Source: Zobellia roscoffensis
GTDB lineage: Bacteria > Bacteroidota > Bacteroidia > Flavobacteriales > Flavobacteriaceae
Direction of reading: 5' to 3'
Assembly: GCF_015330165.1 (NCBI RefSeq)
Contig: NZ_JADDXT010000002.1
Span: forward strand, 1,052,504-1,116,503
DNA: 64,000 nt
This document shows, one piece after another, positions 44,701 to 52,653 of the stretch (the stretch's first letter is position 1; every line of letters starts with the position of its first letter). Position numbers and translations under genes: made by a program. Under the pieces are notes generated by a model. That model did no database searches, had not been told where the DNA came from, and saw only the letters and a program-made list of their open reading frames with translations.

Positions 44701-44958
44701 TTCTAAAGCCTCATATGCACTTTCTGCAATATCTAAACGAAGGCCCGCTTTTTGATTTGCCATATCCGGTCCGTGACAAGCAAAACACTTATCGGACAAA
44801 ATAGGTTTAACATGGTAATTGAAATCTATTTTCTCTGGCAATCCAGCCATTGCCTCTTCAATTTCCTCAGGTGCATTCCATCCACAACTGTGTAATAACA
44901 TGATGCAGAGTACAGAAAAAAATCTCGATAAGAATCGCATTGGTTTTGGAATTTTCAT
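41707..44958 (-). CDS. Cytochrome-type lipoprotein with DUF1549, LamG and DUF1553 domains (PSD1 type)
   Basis: 1083 residues from the ATG at 44958 (a TTG lies one codon upstream). A lipoprotein signal (LCIMLLHSCGW) is followed by a planctomycete-type cytochrome C domain with heme motif CFACHG (about 58-63), DUF1549 (about 150-370, with a second CxxCH, CARCHDHKYDP), a LamG/concanavalin-like domain (about 480-690) and DUF1553 (about 770-1030, PRNRLGLTKWLFDKNNPLTARVFVNRLWQMHFGQGLV). This architecture is abundant in Planctomycetes and scattered in marine Bacteroidota. A redox role on a sugar-like polymer is suspected from the heme and LamG modules. Confidence 0.9.
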   Translation of the reverse strand: MKIPKPMRFLSRFFSVLCIMLLHSCGWNAPEEIEEAMAGLPEKIDFNYHVKPILSDKCFACHGPDMANQKAGLRLDIAESAYEALEGSGKHPIVPNKPEKSEVVTRILSTDPDITMPPPEFNITLSKNEIATITKWIEQGAEYKPHWSFIKPQKEGVPNIVNKEWPNNTIDQFVLAKLEGKGLSPSQKASKEHLIRRLSFNLVGLPPTLLQIQDFVNDTSPDAYEKVVDRLLASPAYGERMAAEWMDVARYADSDGYLDDKHRDFSPYRDWVIKAFNENISYEQFITWQLAGDLIENPSQESILATAFNRLHKKNSEAGIVFEEYRVEYVADRTLAVGKAFLGLSVECARCHDHKYDPISQKDHYELFAFFNSTNEIGTPVYGPGQVPGPSLLLTNDEQKEVLEFIDRDIDLTQKQLISVEKETPEEMRTWSKKPLVLETVLQKSLKKGLQASLNFDSFSSEDKKSFSTENSGGDGQSVTIKEPIIENGINGKAVFLGDYTTMRMPGKVGWFDQSDPFTVSIAVKPDRNYEEAAIFTHSEEVRQGLKGYSMHLENNRLKFIIARSWPSNAIQVKTEESIPEKEWSSVTVSYDGLGKADGVHIYVNGKEVPVEIEIDNLYKSILFKKNAHNYAFNGFTVGVSGKFKSFKDGGVDNLRIYNRQLSDLEVLYSIAPKAAMGRVKSSEKGLLTDFYYLSIDKETERTRIKLKEQREKQLDELEPIKEIMVLGDLPKPRPTYILDRGMYDAPTEEVQPDVPEAVMPFSEDLPRNRLGLTKWLFDKNNPLTARVFVNRLWQMHFGQGLVATSDDFGNQGSLPSHPELLDWLAVEFMDSGWDIKKIQKLIVVSATYRQSSELTPELLEIDTDNILLARGPNMRMTAEMVRDNALAISGLLVSKIGGTSVYPYQPEGLWDEISNKPWRYKYKQQPGEGLYRRSLYTIWKRTSAPPSMQIFDGGDRSVCTVKRRETSTPLQALVLLNDPQYIEASYVLAESLIDEVEENKELQLKKAFQLSTGRKTSKEELSILKKFLDEELERFSNNKEDAIAYLNMGETKIKNTSDPVKVAALATVINGIMNTTEGFTIR

Positions 44959-44975
44959 CAATATACAACCCTGTT

Positions 44976-45018
44976 TTAACTGTTAATGAGTTAAAAAACA
45001 GTTTCGTTAACTGTTAAT
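44976..45018. promoter_or_regulatory. Pair of 11-bp palindromes, candidate operators
   Basis: TTAAC-T-GTTAA occurs at 44976-44986 and again at 45007-45017, both within identical 12-mers (TTAACTGTTAAT), 31 bp apart, about three helical turns. They lie in the 98-bp region shared by the seven-gene operon and the divergent regulator gene. Confidence 0.6.
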
Positions 45019-45056
45019 AATTTTAATTATCTTTAAAAAATACCTTCTTTGAGGCC

Positions 45057-46241
45057 ATGAATACCAAGGATTACCACACGTATATCAACAAAATTATTTC
45101 CAGCAAATCTTTTGGCAATTCAACCACTTATGCCAATTTGCTCAGGTACCTCGTTCAATGCACTATAGAGGAAGACGTGCCAAAAGAAACCACAATTGCC
45201 ACAGAAATATTTGGAAAAAAGGAATTTGACCCTTCTCAGAGTACACTCATTAGGGTTTACATTTATAATCTTAGAAAAAAACTGAGAACATACTACCAAA
45301 AGGAAGGGATAGAAGACCAGATTATTCTGCGCATTCCAAAGGGGGGTTATAAAGTAGAGTTTGATAGTAGAAAAAAAGAGCCCAAACCATCAAAAAAAAT
45401 CATAACCAAAAAACAGCTTCTATTTTTAGTCTCATCAGTTCTCCTTTTATCAATTATCGGAAATTGGTTTCTCTGGACAAAAAATAGGCAGCCAAACCCC
45501 TTTTCAGAGTCTGTCCTATGGACCGAAATTTTCAATTCAAAAAAACCAATGATATTGGTATTGGGGGACCTCTTTATTTATCGTGAAATTAATACCACTA
45601 CCCATAAAGAAAAGGTTATTCGTAATCCCTTTATTAATTCAGAAACTCAACTCTACGACTCCCTTCCTTCCTCGTTGAAAAATGAGTATGAACCTATGGA
45701 GTATAGTTTTCTAATTAGAAATAGTACCGAATGGGTAAAGGACATAAGTAAAGTTTTGACTTCAAAAGATAAAGACTTTAACGTACGTACGGTTTTACGT
45801 TTTAGCCCTAAAGAACTTCCTGAAAACGACTTTATGATTGTTGGAATGGCGAAGACCCTAGGTATTTTCAAAGATTATATCAACAAGACCAGCATAAATT
45901 ACAATGCGGATACGGATAACTTTAATTTCAAGAACACCACAACCTTTTTTAAACCCAGTGGAGATGCCGAAACCTACCATAAGGACTACGCTTTAATTAT
46001 AAAGGCGCCGGGACCAAACAATAATTCCATCTATGTTTTTGCGGGTTTGTGGGATACTGGTGCATCACAGAGCCTGAAGAACTTTACCAACCCCATATTG
46101 GTCCAGCAATTGGAAAACCGAATGAAAGCCGACTTAGGAAAAATACCTGCTTATTTTGAGGTCTTTATGGAAGTAAACGGTATTGACAGAATGGAACTGA
46201 GTTCAAAGATTCTTCATGTAAAAGAGTTGGAATTGGATTAA
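45057..46241 (+). CDS. Membrane-anchored winged-helix regulator (ToxR-like layout)
   Basis: 394 residues. Residues ~1-105 carry an OmpR-like winged-helix domain: YANLLRYLVQCTIEEDVPKETTIATEIFGKKEFDPSQSTLIRVYIYNLRKKLRTYYQKEG and the wing IILRIPKGGYKVEF. A single membrane helix follows (about 119-141, LLFLVSSVLLLSIIGNWFLW), then a ~250-residue extracytoplasmic domain I do not recognise. This is the topology of ToxR/CadC one-component sensors. It diverges from the DUF1553-DUF1501-NHL-RidA-TRAP operon and faces two palindromes, so it very likely controls that operon. Its stop codon overlaps that of araA. Confidence 0.8.
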   Translation: MNTKDYHTYINKIISSKSFGNSTTYANLLRYLVQCTIEEDVPKETTIATEIFGKKEFDPSQSTLIRVYIYNLRKKLRTYYQKEGIEDQIILRIPKGGYKVEFDSRKKEPKPSKKIITKKQLLFLVSSVLLLSIIGNWFLWTKNRQPNPFSESVLWTEIFNSKKPMILVLGDLFIYREINTTTHKEKVIRNPFINSETQLYDSLPSSLKNEYEPMEYSFLIRNSTEWVKDISKVLTSKDKDFNVRTVLRFSPKELPENDFMIVGMAKTLGIFKDYINKTSINYNADTDNFNFKNTTTFFKPSGDAETYHKDYALIIKAPGPNNNSIYVFAGLWDTGASQSLKNFTNPILVQQLENRMKADLGKIPAYFEVFMEVNGIDRMELSSKILHVKELELD

Positions 46242-47740
46242 ATACCTTTTAAACCATAAGCCGCATCGTTCCAACGCAGTTCTTGTTTAAAGCGGTACAG
46301 GTCAGTTTTTTCATCAATCAGCAGAAATTCCAAATCCATGATTTCTGCAAAATCCTCCAATGATTCTGCGGAAATATTCTGACTGTAACAAGTATGATGT
46401 GCTCCACCACCATAAATCCAAGCTGCAGCAGCCGTTTGAAGATCGGGTTTTGCCTCCCATAAAACTCTTGCCACGGGAAGGTTAGGCATATTTTCTTCTA
46501 TTTCTATTGCTTCCACTTTATTGACCAGCATCCTAAATCTATTACCCATATCCACAACCGATGCATTCAAAGCATTTCCTGCGCCAGCGTTAAATACCAA
46601 ACGTACCGGGTCTTCTTTACCGCCAATACCAAGGGGATGAATTTCACACGAAACATCTCCTTTAGCAATGGACGGGCAAATTTCTAACATATGAGAACCA
46701 AGTACCGACGTGTTAGCGGGGTTAAAGTGATACGTATAGTCTTCCATAAAACTATTACCGCCTTCTAGACCTGCCCCCATAACTTTCATAGTACGCACAA
46801 GTGCTGCCGTCTTCCAGTCGCCTTCGCCACCAAAGCCATAACCACTTGCCATTAGCCGTTGAGTAGCAATACCCGGTAATTGCTTCATACCATGTAAATC
46901 CTCAAAAGTATCGGTAAAAGCGGTATAACCACCTTCCTCAAGAAAAGCCCGCATTCCCAACTCTATCCGCGCAGCATCCATTAAAGAATTGCGCATACTT
47001 CCATCGGCTTTAATTTTAGCTGCCATGGTATAAGAATCCTCATATTCTTGCATCAAAGCATTTATTTCAACAGCGGAAACCTCATCGATAAATTTTACCA
47101 AATCACCTACGCCATATCCATTAACCTCATAACCGAACTTCATTTGAGCAGAAACTTTGTTTCCCTCGGTAACTGCTACTTGACGCATATTATCCCCAAA
47201 ACGGGCTACTTTCATTTTTTTAGAATCAGCAACGGCTGAGACCACACGACACCAGTCAGCTACCTGCTGAATAACAGTTTCATTTTGCCAATGACCCACA
47301 ACCACCTTTCGATTCAACCGCATCCTGGAAGCCAAAAATCCAAATTCCCTACCACCATGTGCAGATTGATTCAGGTTCATAAAATCCATATCAATGGCAT
47401 TCCAAGGAATGTCCCGATTGTATTGGGTATGCAGATGCAAAAATGGTTTCTGAAGAGCCTGTAGGCCCGTAATCCACATTTTGGCAGGAGAGAAAGTGTG
47501 CATCCACAGAACCAAACCTACGCAAGTATCAACATGGTTCGCTTCTTTACATAGTGCACTGATTTCTGTAGCCATTTTTACTACAGGTTTGAAAATCACC
47601 CTAACGGGAACACGTTTATTCGCATTATAGTAATTAGCAATTTCAAGGGAATGCTCCGCAACTTGTGCCAGTGTTTCCGGTCCGTATAGATGTTGGCTTC
47701 CTGTTACGAACCAAACTTCATCATTTGAAATATCTATCAT
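46238..47740 (-). CDS. araA: L-arabinose isomerase
   Basis: 500 residues, standard for the family. Signature segments: EVWFVTGSQHLYGPETLAQV at the N-terminus, LHTQYNRDIPWNAIDMDFMNLNQSAHGGREFGF (about 123-155), FGGEGDWKTAALVRTMKVMG near residue 305 with the catalytic Glu, and a C-terminal GGAHHTCYSQNI metal ligand (about 448). It converts L-arabinose to L-ribulose. It is the last gene of the araB-araD-transporter-araA operon, 19 bp after the transporter. Its stop codon overlaps that of the convergent regulator, leaving no room for an intergenic terminator. Confidence 0.96.
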   Translation of the reverse strand: MIDISNDEVWFVTGSQHLYGPETLAQVAEHSLEIANYYNANKRVPVRVIFKPVVKMATEISALCKEANHVDTCVGLVLWMHTFSPAKMWITGLQALQKPFLHLHTQYNRDIPWNAIDMDFMNLNQSAHGGREFGFLASRMRLNRKVVVGHWQNETVIQQVADWCRVVSAVADSKKMKVARFGDNMRQVAVTEGNKVSAQMKFGYEVNGYGVGDLVKFIDEVSAVEINALMQEYEDSYTMAAKIKADGSMRNSLMDAARIELGMRAFLEEGGYTAFTDTFEDLHGMKQLPGIATQRLMASGYGFGGEGDWKTAALVRTMKVMGAGLEGGNSFMEDYTYHFNPANTSVLGSHMLEICPSIAKGDVSCEIHPLGIGGKEDPVRLVFNAGAGNALNASVVDMGNRFRMLVNKVEAIEIEENMPNLPVARVLWEAKPDLQTAAAAWIYGGGAHHTCYSQNISAESLEDFAEIMDLEFLLIDEKTDLYRFKQELRWNDAAYGLKGI

Positions 47741-47759
47741 TGTAGTAATGCTCTGTAAA

Positions 47760-49385
47760 TTATAAACTCAATGCACTGAAAGAAATCATGATATACACCA
47801 CTATCAGAAGTACAATAACCGAAGTGATTATATCCCATATGTTGTAGCTCGATTTACCTTCTTCTTTTTGCTCCGCAGATACACTCCCAAAAGTCAACCC
47901 TGCCAATTGAGCCTGCGATGGCGCCGGATAGAACATACTTACTACAACTGCAATGGCAATACAAAGCGCAAAAAAGTAAGCGCCAAAAACCAACCAATTA
48001 ATATCTGCAAGCTTGAACATTAAACTATCCTGTGCCAAGCTAGACTTTACTATTTCTAGCGTAAGTTTTGCAAAACCAATGATAAACCCACCTACCAAAG
48101 TTGCTATTGCTCCATTGGCATTTATACGTTTATAAAAAATACCCAATAAGAATACAGCCGCTATAGGTGGTGAGATGTAGGCCTGTACATTCTGCAGGTA
48201 CTCGTATAGCCCATCGGACAATGTGGTTATAATAGGAATCCATAAAAGTCCTAGTCCAACCACAAAAAAGGTTGCGATACGACCTGTTTTAACCAACTCT
48301 TCTTCTGGTTTTTGAGGTTTCAATTTTTTATAAATATCCAAAGTGAACAGTGTAGAGCATGAATTAAAGACCGAAGCCAAAGAACTCATTAATGCGGCCA
48401 GCAAACCGGCGGCCACCAAACCTCGTAATCCCGAAGGCATTAAATTACTCATCAAAACAGGAAAGGCTTCATCTGGGCTATCCCAATGCAATTTTCCTTG
48501 CATTTTCAACCCTAAAGCAACAACACCCGGAATGAGAAACAAGAATACCGGCATCAATTTTAAGAGGGCTCCAAAAATACTTCCTCTTCTACCTTCCTTA
48601 ATATTTTTTGCGGTTAGTACGCGTTGTACGATAACCTGATCCGTACACCAGTACCAAATACCCACTACCGTACTAGTGATGAACAAAGGTAACCACGGAT
48701 AATCAGGGTCCGAGTTGGGTCGCCACATGTTAAAATAATCCGGACCAACGGTTGCTTTCAATTCTCCCCATCCGCCAACAGCATCAAGCCCTAAATAAGT
48801 TAAAATTCCTGCACCGAAAACCAAAACTATGGCTTGGATTGTTTCCGTGTACACCACAGCCCGCATTCCGCCTAGAACCGTATACAATCCTGTGAGTACA
48901 ACTGTAGCCACAGCTCCAATCCAAAACGGAATGCCCAATAGAGCAGATACAACAACCCCTCCGGCATAAATGGTTACGGAGACCTTAGTTAGGATATATG
49001 CTATTAAGGATACTATGGAAAGGACCCATCTGGAACGGGCATCAAAGCGTTTTTCAAGAAATTCGGGCATGGTAAATACACCACTTCGAGCATAAAAGGG
49101 CAAGAATACCCAGCCCAACATCAATACTAACCATGCATGGAGCTCATAAATTAGCAAAGGCATTTTATCACCGGCACCATTACCGGCAAGACCTACAACA
49201 TGCTCAGAACCAATATTGGATGCAAAAATAGAAGCACCCACCATAAACCAGCCTATGTTTCTTCCCGCTAAAAAATAATCTTCGGTATTTTTTTGTTTTT
49301 GCTTGATAACCCACCAGGCCACACCAAGTAATACAATAAAATATAGGGCAATAACGACCCAGTCCAGTGTATCTAATCCTTTCAT
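47760..49385 (-). CDS. Sodium/solute symporter (SSS family), probable L-arabinose importer
   Basis: 541 residues with about 14 membrane helices, the SSS layout: DTLDWVVIALYFIVLLGVAWWVIKQKQKNTEDYFLAGRNIGWFMVGASIFASNIGSEHVVGLAGNGA at the N-terminus is the SGLT-type sodium-binding helix 1 region. WYWCTDQVIVQRVLTAKN and LVAAGLLAALMSSLASVFNSCSTLFTLDIY follow. Position inside the ara operon (between araD and araA) makes L-arabinose the likely substrate; galactose or glucose transport is the other option for this subgroup. Spacing is 35 bp after araD. Confidence 0.92.
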   Translation of the reverse strand: MKGLDTLDWVVIALYFIVLLGVAWWVIKQKQKNTEDYFLAGRNIGWFMVGASIFASNIGSEHVVGLAGNGAGDKMPLLIYELHAWLVLMLGWVFLPFYARSGVFTMPEFLEKRFDARSRWVLSIVSLIAYILTKVSVTIYAGGVVVSALLGIPFWIGAVATVVLTGLYTVLGGMRAVVYTETIQAIVLVFGAGILTYLGLDAVGGWGELKATVGPDYFNMWRPNSDPDYPWLPLFITSTVVGIWYWCTDQVIVQRVLTAKNIKEGRRGSIFGALLKLMPVFLFLIPGVVALGLKMQGKLHWDSPDEAFPVLMSNLMPSGLRGLVAAGLLAALMSSLASVFNSCSTLFTLDIYKKLKPQKPEEELVKTGRIATFFVVGLGLLWIPIITTLSDGLYEYLQNVQAYISPPIAAVFLLGIFYKRINANGAIATLVGGFIIGFAKLTLEIVKSSLAQDSLMFKLADINWLVFGAYFFALCIAIAVVVSMFYPAPSQAQLAGLTFGSVSAEQKEEGKSSYNIWDIITSVIVLLIVVYIMISFSALSL

Positions 49386-49420
49386 ATTTATTTACTGCGT
49401 TGGTTGTTTATTCAAGTAAG

Positions 49421-50125
49421 CTAACACCCTTGCCCATAATAGGCATCTTTGCCATGCTTACGTTCAAAATGCTTCTTTTTCAAAGCTTCCTTTAACCGAG
49501 CAGCATTGGAATTTATCTGAAGCGTTAAATGAGCCATTTTCGCAACTTCTTCGCAGACCGCACTGTTGTACACAGCCTTTGCTGCAGTAGCTCCCCAAGT
49601 AAATGGAGCATGGCTACCCACGAGTACCATACCAATTTCGTTATAGTCCAGCCCTCTTTCTTTTAGGCAATCTATAATCTGATATCCTGTCATATGCTCA
49701 TAATCGCCCTCAATATATTCATCTTTCATAGGTGGAGCACAAGGAATATCAGCAATTAAATGATCCGCATGAGTGGTCCCGAAGATAGGAATATCCTTTA
49801 TAGCTTGTGCCCATGCCGTACCATAAGTTGAATGCGTGTGTACTACTCCGCCTATTTTATCCCATTCCTTGTAAAGAACGGCATGGGTTTTAGTATCGGA
49901 TGAAGGTCTCATTTTACCCTCAACAATCTTCGCATCAAAATCGCAGATGACGATATCGTCAACCTTCAACTTGGCATACGGCACTCCACTTGGCTTTATG
50001 GCAAAAACACCTTTATCCCTATCCACAGCACTTGCGTTGCCAAAAGTGAACAACACTAGACCCAGTTCCGGCAACTGCATATTGGCCTCGTAGGCCTCTT
50101 CCTTTAGTGATTTGTATTTACCCAT
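49421..50125 (-). CDS. araD: L-ribulose-5-phosphate 4-epimerase
   Basis: 234 residues, class-II aldolase fold. Zinc and substrate residues are clear: GNASAVDRDKGVFAIKPSG (about 29-47), GVVHTHSTYGTAWAQA with two zinc His (about 94-108), FGTTHADHLIADIPC and a C-terminal Y-containing tail KHGKDAYYGQ with the catalytic Tyr. It converts L-ribulose 5-phosphate to D-xylulose 5-phosphate. The start overlaps the end of araB by 8 bp, so translation is coupled. Confidence 0.96.
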   Translation of the reverse strand: MGKYKSLKEEAYEANMQLPELGLVLFTFGNASAVDRDKGVFAIKPSGVPYAKLKVDDIVICDFDAKIVEGKMRPSSDTKTHAVLYKEWDKIGGVVHTHSTYGTAWAQAIKDIPIFGTTHADHLIADIPCAPPMKDEYIEGDYEHMTGYQIIDCLKERGLDYNEIGMVLVGSHAPFTWGATAAKAVYNSAVCEEVAKMAHLTLQINSNAARLKEALKKKHFERKHGKDAYYGQGC

Positions 50126-51812
50126 TTTTTTTGGTTTGGTTCATGATATGTCTTTCCATCGTTTCGCATAACCGACTATAATTGTCATAAACTATGGCAT
50201 ATGCCTCTGCGTGCACTTGGTTTGGCTCATAAATAGTTTCAAAAGAACTTCCCATTTGGTCCATAGCTTCAGGAACATTGTCATACACCTTGGCAGCTAC
50301 GGCTCCAAAAACAGCTGCACCCAAAGCGCAAGCCTGTTCAGATGCCACCACTTTTATGGGCATTTTCAGCACATCTGCCATCATTTGCATTATAAATGGC
50401 GATTTTTTAGCCACTCCACCCAAAGCAATAACTCCTTTTATTGGTATTCCTTCGGATAAAAAACGGTCCACAATTTTCTTCGCGCCAAAACACGAAGCTT
50501 CTACCAACGCCCTGAATATTTTAGGCGATGTACTTCCCAGATTTATACCGGAAATAACGCCTTTTAAATTCTGATTGGCATCCGGAGTCCGCCGTCCGTT
50601 CATCCAATCTAACGCCAACTCACCCGAAGCACCTATCGGTTCCTTGCTTGCGGCATTACTTAGTTCCGGAATTAAGTTTTTCAGCGCTTCGGCAATCAGC
50701 TTTTGTTTCGTATCCTCATCAATAAGGTCCGATTTTGAAATCAGTTCTTTTATAGGCCACTCCAAAACTCGACTGTACCATGCATAGATATCGCCAAAAG
50801 CCGACTGCCCTGCTTCCAGCCCCAGCATTTGTGGAATAACGGAACCATCTACTTGTCCGCATATACCTTTGACCAGTTTCTCTTCCCCGTCCATTGGAGC
50901 GACAAGAATATCACAAGTGGAGGTACCCATAATTTTGGTTAGGAAATACGATTCCGTTTTTGCTCCAACGGCACCCATGTGGGCATCAAAAGCACCCACG
51001 GAAACTACTGTAGATTCAGGAAGCCCCAATCGCCCAGACCATTCTGCACTTAAATTCCCCACCGAAACATCGGAAGTATATGTTTTTGTAAAAAGTCGAT
51101 TTCGTAGTCCGTCTAAAAGCGGGTCCAAAGTGGTCAAAAAATCATTGGAAGGCAAACCACCAAAGCTTTCATGCCAAAGCGCCTTATGTCCGGCAGCACA
51201 TCGGCTTCGCTTCATATTATGCACATCGGTTCCGCCTGTCAATAAAAAAGGAATCCAATCACAATGTTCTACCCAAGAATAGGCCGCTTTGTGAACCGCC
51301 GCATCCGTTCTTGACACGTGTAATATTTTACTCCAAAACCACTCAGAGGAATAGATTCCGCCTTCGTATTGCGAATAATCAACATCCCATTGGGAACACA
51401 ACTCATTTATTTCTTTGGCCTCTTGAATACCCGTATGGTCTTTCCACAGAACAAACATAGCGTTAGGGTTCTCTTTAAACTCTTCCAACAATGCCAAAGG
51501 AGTTCCTTGTGCATTGACAGCTACCGGAGTACTTCCCGTAGTATCCACACCTATACTAACGATTTGCTTGGCCACTTCAACACCAACTTCACTTACTACA
51601 GATTTGATTGTAGATTCAATGCCCTCTATATAATCTAACGGGTGTTGTCTAAACCGATTTTCGGAAGGATCACAAAATTCTCCTTTTTTCCAACGTGCAT
51701 AATAATGAACCGCCGTGGACAGCTCTTCCCCCGTTTGTGTATTGACCAAAAGAGCCCGGACGGAATCCGAACCAAAATCCAAGCCTAAGCTATAGGCATT
51801 TTGTGATTTCAT
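50118..51812 (-). CDS. araB: Ribulokinase
   Basis: 564 residues, an FGGY-family kinase of the AraB type. Features: N-terminal YSLGLDFGSDSVRALLVNTQTG (phosphate 1 motif), SIGVDTTGSTPVAV, the MKRSRCAAGHKALWH segment around residue 203, GAFDAHMGAVGA with the catalytic Asp (about 270), and the C-terminal ALGGVAKKSPFIMQMMADVLKMPIKVV plus QACALGAAVFGA. It phosphorylates L-ribulose. It is the first gene of the ara operon, downstream of the araR gene with a candidate operator between them. Confidence 0.96.
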   Translation of the reverse strand: MKSQNAYSLGLDFGSDSVRALLVNTQTGEELSTAVHYYARWKKGEFCDPSENRFRQHPLDYIEGIESTIKSVVSEVGVEVAKQIVSIGVDTTGSTPVAVNAQGTPLALLEEFKENPNAMFVLWKDHTGIQEAKEINELCSQWDVDYSQYEGGIYSSEWFWSKILHVSRTDAAVHKAAYSWVEHCDWIPFLLTGGTDVHNMKRSRCAAGHKALWHESFGGLPSNDFLTTLDPLLDGLRNRLFTKTYTSDVSVGNLSAEWSGRLGLPESTVVSVGAFDAHMGAVGAKTESYFLTKIMGTSTCDILVAPMDGEEKLVKGICGQVDGSVIPQMLGLEAGQSAFGDIYAWYSRVLEWPIKELISKSDLIDEDTKQKLIAEALKNLIPELSNAASKEPIGASGELALDWMNGRRTPDANQNLKGVISGINLGSTSPKIFRALVEASCFGAKKIVDRFLSEGIPIKGVIALGGVAKKSPFIMQMMADVLKMPIKVVASEQACALGAAVFGAVAAKVYDNVPEAMDQMGSSFETIYEPNQVHAEAYAIVYDNYSRLCETMERHIMNQTKKNG

Positions 51813-51885
51813 GTGTATAAACTTTAAAATTTAGGTCCGTTTTACCAAAACATCCTGTAAAAGAAACTAATATAGAACTTTTTAC

Positions 51886-51904
51886 AAGTGTTTCAAAAAC
51901 ACTT
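51886..51904. promoter_or_regulatory. Candidate AraR operator upstream of araB
   Basis: AAGTGTTT at 51886-51893 and AAACACTT at 51897-51904 form a perfect 8-bp inverted repeat with a 3-bp spacer, 74 bp upstream of araB. The minus strand reads AATAAGTGT, a 9-mer also found in front of araR at 52642-52650. Confidence 0.5.
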
Positions 51905-51909
51905 ATTGA

Positions 51910-52587
51910 CTAAATTGTAAAGTTTTTTGTTTTGTTGTATTTTTTTTCGTCAAATCGATATAAAAACGCTCCCTTTTTGGACTCGGACATATCCTTTTCG
52001 TTCAACTTTATTAAAAAATCCATTGTAGCCAGTTTCTTTCTGAAATTTCTTTTATCCATTTCCTCTTGAAAAATACCCTCATAGAGCTTTTGCAATTGCG
52101 GTAAAGTGAATTTTTCAGGAAGCAAGTTAAATACGATTGGAAACGTACGTACTCTTCTCTGCAGACGCCGAATGGCAGACTCTACCATTTCTTTATGATC
52201 AAAAATTAAATCAGGAAGCTCATCTATAGGAAACCACTTAGCGCGGAATTCCTCAATTAACTCTTCATTGTACTTTTTCTTAAGAATCAAAGCACTGTAC
52301 GTAGTAGATACTACGCGTTCATAGGGGTCACGATGAGCCTGGCCGAAAGTTCTGACCTGCTCCATATATACATCTTCCAAACCCGAAAGGTCTTTTAGCA
52401 CTCTATTTGCAGCGTCATCTAAATCTTCATGATTACCAACAAACCCGCCCATAAGTGACCACCTGTCCTTTTCTGGCTCAAAGCCCCTATGTACCAAAAG
52501 TACTTCTAACCTATTATCATTGAACCCAAATATGATACAATCTACAGCAAGGGTAATTTGTTGTATATCCTTATATGTTCTATCCAT
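51910..52587 (-). CDS. araR: Nudix-domain arabinose regulator
   Basis: 225 residues: an N-terminal Nudix domain (about 8-140) and a C-terminal winged helix (about 145-215, PEKFTLPQLQKLYEGIFQEEMDKRNFRKKLATMDFLIKL). The Nudix box GGFVGNHEDLDDAANRVLKDLSGL has lost the catalytic REUxEE glutamates, as expected for regulators of the NrtR/AraR group, which sense ligand without hydrolysis. In Bacteroidota, AraR of this family represses arabinose genes and is released by L-arabinose. It sits directly upstream of araB on the same strand and has its own promoter with candidate half-sites. Confidence 0.9.
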   Translation of the reverse strand: MDRTYKDIQQITLAVDCIIFGFNDNRLEVLLVHRGFEPEKDRWSLMGGFVGNHEDLDDAANRVLKDLSGLEDVYMEQVRTFGQAHRDPYERVVSTTYSALILKKKYNEELIEEFRAKWFPIDELPDLIFDHKEMVESAIRRLQRRVRTFPIVFNLLPEKFTLPQLQKLYEGIFQEEMDKRNFRKKLATMDFLIKLNEKDMSESKKGAFLYRFDEKKYNKTKNFTI

Positions 52588-52618
52588 CTTATAATTAAAC
52601 TATAGTTAACGGTTTTCT

Positions 52619-52652
52619 CAAAAATACACAAACAATCTGGTAATAAGTGTAT
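52619..52652 (-). promoter_or_regulatory. araR promoter with candidate AraR half-sites
   Basis: TATTTTTG on the minus strand (52619-52626) is a perfect -7 element about 32 bp before the araR ATG. ATACAC at 52624-52629 and GTGTAT at 52647-52652 are inverted half-sites that overlap the -7 and flank the -33 region, which fits autorepression. Confidence 0.5.
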
Positions 52653-52653
52653 G

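Noticed and set aside
42036..44755. Several plus-strand and minus-strand frames within the DUF1553 lipoprotein gene
   Set aside because: All are shadows of a continuous 1083-codon gene with clear domains.
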